Positions 38,870 through 46,352 of a DNA stretch of 64,000 nt are shown in pieces. Position numbers and translations under genes: made by a program. Location: the NCBI GenBank assembly GCA_965116395.1, contig OZ220684.1:2790001-2854000 (forward strand), read 5' to 3'. The notes under the pieces were generated by a model, which searched no databases, had not been told where the DNA came from, and saw nothing but the letters and a program-made list of their open reading frames with translations. Each line of letters begins with the position of its first letter. The first letter of the stretch is position 1. Source of the DNA: Bin5 sp965116395. Lineage in GTDB: Bacteria; Chloroflexota; Anaerolineae; Caldilineales; Caldilineaceae.

Positions 38870-40114
38870 TTATTCTTCGGCTGCAAGCAATCTTCTTGTC
38901 GCTTGACTCAGCCATCTGTCACAGCCATAGGGTGTATGGGCGGCTTCTTCCGCCTCCGTCAACACCAGCATCAGGAATGATCTGGCCCGAATGTCGTTTC
39001 TGAGCGTATATCCATTGTCGTCCAGATTTTGCCCGTGCTCATTGATCATGCGTCCTGCGTCTTGTAGGGACATGTTGCAATATTCGGCCGTGAGTTCCAG
39101 ATACGCGGCAGTAGCGAGAAGAATGACAGTTTGTTGGTCTTCACTAAAATTACTCCATCTTCGCTGCAAATCACTTCTCCTCCAGTCCATCCCCATCAGG
39201 ATGGTTGCGTATTCAACCGAACTGTATTGCACCTGTGTTGGCTGAGGGATCGGCGTATCGGTCGGAAGTGGTGCCAAAGCCGGAACGACAGGCACGCCCC
39301 TAGTGTTGATTGCGGTCACGAAAGGGGCGTAAATCCAGCCATTTCTTCCATCAAAACTGATCCGCCACCAACTCCCGTCCGCATTCTTGCCGTTGATATC
39401 GAACGATTCTCCAATGGTCGCATAACCCAGAACAACATAGTTGGTGCCGGGACCACGCCTTATATTCATGTTGCGCGTAATGGAGATAGACGCCTGAGCG
39501 GGCGTCGGTGTTGCGGATGGGCGAGGTCTAGTGGGTGTGGATGTGGGCGGACGACGTGTTGCAGTTGGTCGAACACGCGTAGAAGTTTGGGTTAGGCGAG
39601 GCGTTATAGTGGGCCACACGGGAGTAGAAACGACTCTTACACGGTCGTTGGAAAAATTCGGGGCGTATACCCACCCTTCTTGTCCCTTGTATTCAACTCT
39701 CCACCAATCCCCATCAACGTTCTTACCAGAAACAGTTATTTTGTCATCAACGACTACTGTGCCAAGACGATCAAAAACTGCACTTGGCCCGCGTCGAACA
39801 CTCATCGGGCTTTTGACGGTAACTGACAGAGTTGTTACATCAGGTGTAGAGGTTGAACGAGGCCGGGTTGCTGTAGGCGCTGACGAAGTCTTGCCAATTT
39901 GTGCTTCAACGGTAGCTAGCCTGTATTCTATCTTTCTGACTCTGGCGTTGCTTGCTCGTGTCTTTTCTAGTGTAGAAACCCTAGTTATCAGCTTACTTAC
40001 TCGCTGCGATAGGCTTGCTAAGGTAACTGTTCCTTGTGCCTGTAACTGCGAAAAACCAAACACGAACAAAACAGCGACGAACAGTCCGATCCCAACAGTT
40101 TTACGCTTGTGCAT
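38870..40114 (-). CDS. exported coiled-coil protein with two SH3b domains
   Basis: The start at 40114 follows AAGGGGGG and gives a 414-residue protein with a signal peptide (TVGIGLFVAVLFVFGFSQLQAQG). A short coiled coil (LASLSQRVSKLITRVSTLEKT ... VRKIEYRLATVEAQIG) precedes two bacterial SH3 domains, each with the pattern NxRRGPxxxYxxLG ... WWRxxxxGxxGWxYAP. They are separated by a Thr/Pro/Arg linker. The last ~120 residues are helical and unassigned. SH3b pairs commonly bind peptidoglycan, so the protein may sit on the envelope. Confidence 0.78.
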   Translation of the reverse strand: MHKRKTVGIGLFVAVLFVFGFSQLQAQGTVTLASLSQRVSKLITRVSTLEKTRASNARVRKIEYRLATVEAQIGKTSSAPTATRPRSTSTPDVTTLSVTVKSPMSVRRGPSAVFDRLGTVVVDDKITVSGKNVDGDWWRVEYKGQEGWVYAPNFSNDRVRVVSTPVWPTITPRLTQTSTRVRPTATRRPPTSTPTRPRPSATPTPAQASISITRNMNIRRGPGTNYVVLGYATIGESFDINGKNADGSWWRISFDGRNGWIYAPFVTAINTRGVPVVPALAPLPTDTPIPQPTQVQYSSVEYATILMGMDWRRSDLQRRWSNFSEDQQTVILLATAAYLELTAEYCNMSLQDAGRMINEHGQNLDDNGYTLRNDIRARSFLMLVLTEAEEAAHTPYGCDRWLSQATRRLLAAEE

Positions 40115-40591
40115 TGCGGTGCCCCCCTTGCGGCTACAGGATTGGTTTGCCACCACAGCAACCGAATTCTGTGCTCACCAAGGGGGACGCAATGCGCCCC
40201 AAACCCATTACCGATTGAGCAGGTAAAAAGAATTCAGTTGCTGTGGTTAAACAGAGAATAAACTATTGACAGAGGGGTGTCAATCGAGTGTCTTGCAGAA
40301 CTAGGTTAGTGGACAGAGCAGTTAGATTAGATTCCTAATTTCCTGTTTTGTCATTGCCTATCCAATATGAACTGTCTCTACATAGAGACGACGCCCAGGC
40401 TCCCTAAGCAGAAAATACCGCGCCGCCTCAGACCAAAACGAGCCGCTACTGAACGTAGCGGCTCGCTCCTTCTCAACCCATGGTAAGAATAACCGCCACG
40501 TCCCGTGACGGCTCAACCCAACAGCTTGCGACCCGCTACGACCCGTGATAAGCTCATGACCACCAAACCCACCACGTAAAGGATAACTCTT
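40115..40591. terminator. intergenic region with hairpin terminator at 40440-40464
   Basis: GAGCCGCTAC pairs with GTAGCGGCTC across TGAAC at 40440-40464, followed by GCTCCTTCTC. The rest of this 477-bp gap carries promoter space for the divergent flanking genes; I see no gene in it. Confidence 0.65.
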
Positions 40592-40879
40592 ATGCCAAAA
40601 AACGACATAATGGAGACTGCACTCGCCAAGATGACAGGTGTGACAATGGGTCATTCTCATGCAGCAACATTGTTATTTGTCGCCTTGAAAGACGGACTCT
40701 CTCTTGATCATGTCCATAGGGGACTCTCAAGAAGTATCAGTAATGCAGATTTCTTTGTGAAGCAGGGAATTGAGCAATCTCCCGGTGACTCCGAGATGAT
40801 AGATCATCTTATCCCCTCAATACGTGAAGGGTTTATCTCTGCCCTTAATCAACAAATCTCTGCGCTGAATCAATCATGA
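40592..40879 (+). CDS. hypothetical protein
   Basis: A 95-residue soluble protein with AAAGGA before its ATG. It includes SHAATLLFVALKDGLSLDHVHRGLSRSISNADFF and a helical end. It overlaps the stop of the convergent gene by ten bases. No family is recognised. Confidence 0.5.
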   Translation: MPKNDIMETALAKMTGVTMGHSHAATLLFVALKDGLSLDHVHRGLSRSISNADFFVKQGIEQSPGDSEMIDHLIPSIREGFISALNQQISALNQS

Positions 40880-41019
40880 AATTCGAGCAAAAGTTCTTCA
40901 AGCATGAGAACTTTTGCTTGCTCATATAACTCCTCTGAACGGGGATATTCCATGCCTATCCTAAAGAGGGTCTTGCGAATTTCTTCGCAATTTGACGTGT
41001 TGTTATTCTGTTCAACCAT
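40870..41019 (-). CDS. 49-residue hypothetical protein
   Basis: The start at 41019 follows GGAGGAG and encodes 49 residues (MVEQNNNTSNCEEIRKTLFRIGMEY...), ending in an acidic helix LMLEELLLEF. It lies downstream of the DUF2513-like gene on the same strand, 77 bp away, and may be cotranscribed. The function is unknown. Confidence 0.45.
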   Translation of the reverse strand: MVEQNNNTSNCEEIRKTLFRIGMEYPRSEELYEQAKVLMLEELLLEFHD

Positions 41020-41096
41020 GAAATTGCTCCTCCGAACGTTGTCGCACCACGCTTTGCGCTGCAAGGGTCTCGGCGTATATTGCCCTTGCCTAGCCG

Positions 41097-41498
41097 TCAC
41101 AACAATATTCGTTTCAACGCCTTGAGACTTGTGACATCGCCTACCATATACTTAGGAGCCCCGATTGAGTTGTCCCAAGCCTTGCGACTCTTAACAGCCG
41201 CGACTGCGTTGTCCCAAGCCTCGCGATCCTTGGCAGCCGCCAGGAATCTCCAGCCTTCTGGCTTGAACCCTGTGGGCCAAGACCTCAATTTATACCTGTG
41301 CCAATCTTGCGGTACTCTGGCGAAGACGATACCTGCGTCGGAGAGTCTTTGAATGTTGTGGGAGATAGTCTCGATGTGGTAGTCATCGAACATGTAGTCG
41401 GAGGGAATGCTGTGACCATTGCTGTCCAAAACATCTTCAAGCCGAAACAGAATCTGGCGGATCAGTTCAAAATCTAGTGCAATTGTTATTGTAACCAT
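41097..41498 (-). CDS. DUF2513-like protein
   Basis: A 133-residue protein. Residues 35-95 (MFDDYHIETISHNIQRLSDAGIVFA ... WPTGFKPEGWRFLAAAKDREAWDNA) resemble the winged-helix-like DUF2513 family found on phages and mobile elements. A short internal duplication follows (KDREAWDNAVAA / KSRKAWDNSIGA). TGGAG precedes the ATG. The match to the family is partial. Confidence 0.55.
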   Translation of the reverse strand: MVTITIALDFELIRQILFRLEDVLDSNGHSIPSDYMFDDYHIETISHNIQRLSDAGIVFARVPQDWHRYKLRSWPTGFKPEGWRFLAAAKDREAWDNAVAAVKSRKAWDNSIGAPKYMVGDVTSLKALKRILL

Positions 41499-41715
41499 GA
41501 AGAATCGCTCCAGTGTGAGGTGATTTGTACTGCACAGTATACCGGATTTCGCCGCCCTTTTCCAGCAAATCGTGTATTACATTTTGGAGGCTCTAAAGCG
41601 CGGCAGCTGGTGGCAGTCTTATGGTCTCCACGAGAGAACACGAGGTTGTAAGCCTGTCTGGACTTTGATCTAGTTGCCTGCGGGAATATGCGGTGGCAAG
41701 ATAATACCAAGAGAA

Positions 41716-41739
41716 AGCCACCGTCGCGTGACGGTGGCT
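41716..41739. terminator. hairpin terminator downstream of the transposase gene
   Basis: AGCCACCGTC pairs perfectly with GACGGTGGCT across GCGT, 47 bp after the transposase stop codon. It is flanked by CTTGTGTTTC on one side and TTTCTC on the other. Confidence 0.75.
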
Positions 41740-41785
41740 CTTGTGTTTCTTCGGATTGGGAGATGCAATCTGGGGCACAGGTCGC

Positions 41786-42733
41786 CTAGTATGCTGGCCC
41801 CCCGGCGGTCAAATCCTGATACCTCAGCCGCTTTCCTGCCATCCCCTGTGCCATATGTGCCATCTGGTCGATCGTGTCGGCGGGGCGATCGTTATGACGC
41901 CCTGCGAACTCGCTCACGTACCGACCCAGATGCTTGGGGCTCATGTGATGATATGTGCCGTGATAGCCTCTTTTCAGCATCGCCCAAAACGATTCGAGTC
42001 CGTTGACGTGCGCCTGATTCCGCACAAATTCACTCGTGCCGTGTTTGACAGATTCATGCTCAAACGGCATCCCCCGATAGCTCTGATGCTCGTCAGTGTA
42101 AACCGTTGCGTCAAGGTCCGCTCTTTCTTCGACAAAGCCGTGTAAAGTTCGCTTTTTGGTGTTAGGCACAACCTGCGCGTCTACGTGTCCGGTGTCCCGA
42201 TCTTTGGCTCCCGCGACAATAGCCTTGCCAACGGTGCCGCGACCGGCGTTCTGTTTCTTGTCGAAGTGCTTGTTTTTCTCTTTTCCGCCCAGATAGGTTT
42301 CGTCTACCTCGATCGGTCCCGCAAAGGAAGGAGTACCTTTCGCCCAAGTCTCGCGAATGCGGTGCGCCATGTGCCAGGCCGTTTTCTGAGTTACGCCAAT
42401 GTCGCGGTGCATCTTCATCGAAGACGTGCCTTTGATCTGCGTCGTCAGAATATAGATCGCCAACGCCCACTTCTGGTATCCGACCTTTGACGACTGCATG
42501 ACGGTGCCGTGCTTTACAGAAAAGTACTTTCGGCAATCCTTGCACCAGTACGGCATTGTGGGATGGCTGGCCTCACTCACGTTCTCGCCATCACAGTGCG
42601 CACACCGCACACCGTCCGGCCACCTGCTCTCCTCAAACCACTTTTCGGCCGTCTCGTCGTCAGGAAACATCCTCATCAGATCAATCAACGACATGCCTTC
42701 TCGGTAATGCTTTCCCGGTGCCCTTCCCGCCAT
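41786..42733 (-). CDS. IS1595-family (ISXO2-like) transposase
   Basis: A 315-residue transposase of full length. A zinc ribbon is formed by C44/C47 and C64/C67 (RCAHC ... WCKDC). The catalytic ISXO2 domain has IEVDETYLGG (D144), VYTDEHQSY (D214) and NGLESFW with N244 and E247 as the third-position candidates. It is the only recombinase in the element and lies about 2 kb from its right end. The 8-bp target duplication at the element ends is that of this family. No frameshift or stop is seen, so it may be active. Confidence 0.93.
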   Translation of the reverse strand: MAGRAPGKHYREGMSLIDLMRMFPDDETAEKWFEESRWPDGVRCAHCDGENVSEASHPTMPYWCKDCRKYFSVKHGTVMQSSKVGYQKWALAIYILTTQIKGTSSMKMHRDIGVTQKTAWHMAHRIRETWAKGTPSFAGPIEVDETYLGGKEKNKHFDKKQNAGRGTVGKAIVAGAKDRDTGHVDAQVVPNTKKRTLHGFVEERADLDATVYTDEHQSYRGMPFEHESVKHGTSEFVRNQAHVNGLESFWAMLKRGYHGTYHHMSPKHLGRYVSEFAGRHNDRPADTIDQMAHMAQGMAGKRLRYQDLTAGGPAY

Positions 42734-42979
42734 CTGTAATCTCCTTACGATACTGAATGTTCGTATTTATTGATTACAGTATACACGATCTGGGCGTAAG
42801 TGTCAAGGCATTTGTCTACTTTGTAAAACAATCCTCTCAACAAGCCACTCCCTGCGATTGTGCCGCCCGAACCAACCTGTGCTGATTCCCTACCATGTAA
42901 CGTTCCGTTTCTTGACAACCTAGCCACTTCTCGATAAGCTCAAACTATCGAATACCACCACTTCCTACAGAAATGAGCT

Positions 42980-44020
42980 ATGACTATTCCTGACCACTTG
43001 AATTGGAAACCTCTCGGAAAGGAAATCGGCTCAGGAGGACAAGGCACGGTCCACCTCGTATACCATAAGGACGACCCCGACAAGACCCCGCGCGCACTCA
43101 AAGTACTCAATAAAGACGCCTCTCAAGACGCACACACCAGATTTCAAAGAGAAATCAAAGCAGTGTGCGAAATCGACCACCCCGCCATCATCGAGATGAT
43201 TGACTACTCAGCCCAAGAGGACGAATTCCAATTCCTCGTCATGGAATATCACCATGGAGCCAATACCATTGAACAAATGTGTCTCTCGCCCAACCACCCC
43301 AACCCCTTCCACGGCAACACCCTTAAATGTTTAGACCTGTTCGAACAACTCATGTCCGCCATTAGGACTTGTGAATCCAAACCAGAACCCATCCTCCATC
43401 GTGACATCAGCCCAAAAAACATCCTTGTTCTTCCCGACGAATCGATCCGCCTAATCGATTTTGGACTATGCCATACGGTCGGCGACACAACCATTACGTT
43501 AACGGGCGACCATCTCGGAACCCGCTTCTATGCTCCCCCAGAATGTGCACCACGTAGTCAGTTCCAACCCGGAATCTACACCGACATCTACTCAGCCGCA
43601 AAGGTGTTATGGTCTGTAATTACATCACAGACCGTTTTTGATCGCGAAGAGGTTAACCAACCTAATAATTCCATGCAAATCATATTTCTCGACAATGAGG
43701 AAACATGGCATCTGGACCAAATTTTCAAGAACACGATCCGATACAACCCCAGTGAAAGACTCAACAGAACAGGGTTGGTTTTCCACCTTGTCGATGAAAT
43801 TCGGTATGCAGTCTCTAACGGGTATCCACCTCTTGCCTCAGTCGCCTACCGATGCCCCTCCTGCGGAAGAAAAAGTGTCCGAGCCTCAGAATACAGAGGC
43901 GAAACTTTCGGAGGCCATATGAGCGACGATCTCTTCGCCCACGAATGCTCTGCCTGCGGCTTCATCTTCGCACGCCGACGTGAAACACTCGACAAAAATA
44001 TCGAGAACCAATACTCCTAA
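42980..44020 (+). CDS. Hanks-type Ser/Thr protein kinase with C-terminal zinc ribbon
   Basis: A 346-residue cytosolic kinase. The Gly-rich loop is GSGGQGTVH (18-25), the ATP lysine is K41 in ALKVLNK, the partner glutamate is near E58, the catalytic loop is HRDISPKN (140-147) and DFG spans 160-162. The C terminus has two CxxC pairs (C292/C295, C323/C326), forming a probable zinc ribbon. Unlike housekeeping PknB kinases it lacks a membrane segment and PASTA repeats. Its placement in the transposon, next to a small zinc-ribbon gene, suggests an accessory or defence role. Confidence 0.85.
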   Translation: MTIPDHLNWKPLGKEIGSGGQGTVHLVYHKDDPDKTPRALKVLNKDASQDAHTRFQREIKAVCEIDHPAIIEMIDYSAQEDEFQFLVMEYHHGANTIEQMCLSPNHPNPFHGNTLKCLDLFEQLMSAIRTCESKPEPILHRDISPKNILVLPDESIRLIDFGLCHTVGDTTITLTGDHLGTRFYAPPECAPRSQFQPGIYTDIYSAAKVLWSVITSQTVFDREEVNQPNNSMQIIFLDNEETWHLDQIFKNTIRYNPSERLNRTGLVFHLVDEIRYAVSNGYPPLASVAYRCPSCGRKSVRASEYRGETFGGHMSDDLFAHECSACGFIFARRRETLDKNIENQYS

Positions 44021-44152
44021 CACTCCACTCCCCACATCAGAACAAAACCTGAACGCCAGTACCTCAAGAACGCTCCTGTTGCTGATGTTTGTCCAACCAG
44101 CCCCATTATGGCAAGGTGTTCATCTAAGCATTCACCAAACAGGAGAACCGAC

Positions 44153-44296
44153 ATGCCTCTCAAGGCCCGTGATCGCGTCACCAAGAACAGTTACTATGTG
44201 TCAGATTGCAAGTGCAAGCATAGGATTTATCGCAAAAGAGGTGAACAACTGCCACTATGCGATGACTGTGGAAATGTTTCTTGGGTCAGGGATTAG
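44153..44296 (+). CDS. small zinc-ribbon protein
   Basis: The start at 44153 follows AGGAG and encodes 47 residues. CKCKH and CDDCG provide the four-ligand pattern of a zinc ribbon, with a basic middle (RIYRKRGEQ). It follows the kinase by 132 bp on the same strand and may act with it. Its stop overlaps the end of the convergent gene. Confidence 0.55.
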   Translation: MPLKARDRVTKNSYYVSDCKCKHRIYRKRGEQLPLCDDCGNVSWVRD

Positions 44297-44580
44297 TCCC
44301 TGTCAACGCATTTGCTTTCATCGAGCCATTTGCTATATAGGGGCAAACTCTCGAATTCCTCGACGGTATTGGGGAATTTTGCCCCCACCTTGATCTCATC
44401 ATTCAGTGCAATTGCATCCACCGAATAACCTAGCAAGAGCCCCATCAGTCTCTTGTGGTGCTTCTGCGGTGCATTCTCGTTTATCCACTTGAAAGTTTCA
44501 ACAATCCAACCTCTGGCGGCGAAACCCGCGTCTGCGGTTTTTTCACCACTCCTGGGTATCACAAACGCTATAGGGGTCAC
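44293..44580 (-). CDS. hypothetical protein near the right end
   Basis: A 95-residue soluble protein from GTG 44580, preceded by a GGGAGGGGGG ribosome site. The middle HHKRLMGLLLGYSVDAIALNDEI looks like a folded helical core. No family is recognised. It is the last gene before the right end of the element; the 190 bp beyond it hold only a small inverted repeat (CGCCCAAT / ATTGGGCG) and the terminal repeat. Confidence 0.48.
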   Translation of the reverse strand: MTPIAFVIPRSGEKTADAGFAARGWIVETFKWINENAPQKHHKRLMGLLLGYSVDAIALNDEIKVGAKFPNTVEEFESLPLYSKWLDESKCVDRD

Positions 44581-44772
44581 TGCTCTCGCCCCCCTCCCAC
44601 ATCTTCCTGCCAGGGCAGGCCATTGAGTTTGATATATAAGCTATGGAGTTCAGGTGCGGTTGCTCCAATTGCGCCCAATAGTGCCATTGGGCGAACACCG
44701 CGGGACACCAAGTAATAATTTTCGCGAATGACATCATCGGAAGGGATCATACCTTTTGCTCACCCACTTTCC

Positions 44773-44796
44773 TGCCTACTATTGTATATAATTCCC
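44773..44796 (-). repeat. right terminal inverted repeat
   Basis: Ends in GTATATAATTCCC, the exact inverse of the left end, and extends to 24 bp with three mismatches. AAAATTTA follows immediately. Confidence 0.92.
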
Positions 44797-44804
44797 AAAA
44801 TTTA
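44797..44804. repeat. right target-site duplication AAAATTTA
   Basis: The second copy of the 8-bp duplication. It restores the mod reading frame when joined to the left flank. Confidence 0.93.
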
Positions 44805-46320
44805 CGTCGTTCAGACGGCGCAGAAAATCATCCAACGTTGCATCCTCATGACAACCGACCCCGGCGACCTCGTGCTCGACCCCACCTGCGGCTCCGGTAC
44901 CACCGCCTACGTCGCCGAGCAGTGGGGCCGTCGCTGGATCACCATTGATACTTCCCGCGTCGCCCTCGCCCTGGCACGCGCCCGCATCATGGGCGCCCGC
45001 TACCCCTACTACCTGCTCTCGGACAGCCTCGCCGGCCAACTCAAAGAAGCCGAGATCGAGCGCAAATCCCCCTCCGAGTCCCCCCGCTACGGCGATATCC
45101 GCCAGGGCTTCGTCTACGAACGCGTGCCCCACATCACGCTCCGTGCCATTGCAAACAACGCCGAAATTGATGTCATCTGGGAGGATTTCCAGCAGACGCT
45201 GGAGCCGCTGCGCGAGGGGCTAAACGCCGCGCTGGGCACGAACTGGGAGGAGTGGGAGATACCCCGCGAGTCCGAAGAGGAATGGCCGCCTGAAGTGAAG
45301 AATCTGCACGAAAACTGGTGGCAGCATCGCATCACTCGCCAGCAGGAGATCGACGCCTCCATCGCCGCCAAGGCCGACTACGAATACCTCTACGACAAAC
45401 CCTACGAGGACCGCAACAAAGTGCGCGTCGCCGGCCCTTTCACCGTCGAGAGCATCTCCCCTCACCGCGTCCTCGCCGTCGACGAGAACGACGAATTCAT
45501 CGAAACCTTCGGCGAAGGGCAGGCCGGCTATGGCAGCGTCTACGATTTCGCCGCCATCATCCTCGAGAACCTCAAGACCGCCGGCATCCAGCAGGCCCAC
45601 AAAGAGGACCGCATCGACTTCACCTCCCTCACCCCTTGGCCCGGTCACCACGTCTGCGCCGAAGGCCGCTACTTTGAAGGCGGCGAAGAGCACGGCATTC
45701 AGCGCCGCGCCGCCATCTTCATTGGCCCCGAATTCGGCACCGTCTCCCGGCCCGACCTCGTCGAAGCCGCCCGCGAGGCCGCCGATGGCGACTTCGACGT
45801 GCTCATCGCCTGCGCCTTCAATTACGAAGCCCATACCTCCGAGTTCGAGAAGCTGGGCAAGATTCCCGTGCTCAAGGCCCGCATGAACGCCGACCTCCAC
45901 ATGGCCGCCGACCTCAAGAACACCGGCAAGGGCAACCTCTTTGTGATTTTCGGGGAGCCTGACGTCGACCTCCTCGACGCCGATGACGGCCAGATCAAAG
46001 TGCGGGTCAACGGTGTCGACGTCTTCCATCCCAACACCGGCGAGGTGCGCAGCGACGGACCCGAAGGAATCGCCTGTTGGTTCATCGACACCGACTACAA
46101 CGGGGAAAGCTTCTTCGTGCGCCACGCCTACTTCCTCGGCGCAAACGACCCCTACAAGGCCCTCAAGACCACGCTCAAAGCCCAGATCGACGCCGAAGCC
46201 TGGGACTCACTGCGCAGCGATACCTCCCGCCCGTTTGATAAACCCGACTCCGGCCGCATCGCCGTCAAAGTCATCAACCACCTCGGCGATGAAGTAATGA
46301 AGGTTTTCCGTGTGGACTAA
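44797..46320 (+). pseudogene. 3' part of type III-like DNA methyltransferase (mod)
   Basis: The remainder of the Mod protein, about 507 residues. It begins KIYVVQTAQKIIQRCI and contains motif I as DPTCGSGTTAYVAEQWGRRW. A long C-terminal region follows that is typical of this Mod subtype. The order motif IV then motif I is that of beta-class Mod subunits. An in-frame ATG at 44728, inside the element, and another at 44848 could allow translation of this half, but it would lack the catalytic DPPY. Confidence 0.9.
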
Positions 46321-46352
46321 CCGCGAACCTCTGACCACCAGCCACTGACCTC

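Larger units (their letters stand above)
23917..44796. mobile_element. 20.9-kb IS1595-type transposon with passenger genes
   Basis: The ends are exact inverted repeats GGGAATTATATAC and GTATATAATTCCC, extending to 24 bp with 21 matches. The element is flanked by an 8-bp duplication and interrupts mod in frame. An IS1595/ISXO2-type transposase lies at 41786-42733. IS1595-family elements with 8-bp duplications and accessory genes are known, but 20,880 bp is far beyond the usual 1-3 kb. The DNA is visibly AT-richer than the host on both sides. About 27 passenger genes are listed separately. No second transposase, integrase or complete inner IS copy was found, so the whole unit seems to move as one. 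Confidence 0.9.

Noticed and set aside
41700..42800. A separate, nested IS1595 copy around the transposase only
   Set aside because: I found no second pair of inverted repeats or 8-bp duplication close to the transposase; the only matching ends are those of the 20.9-kb unit.
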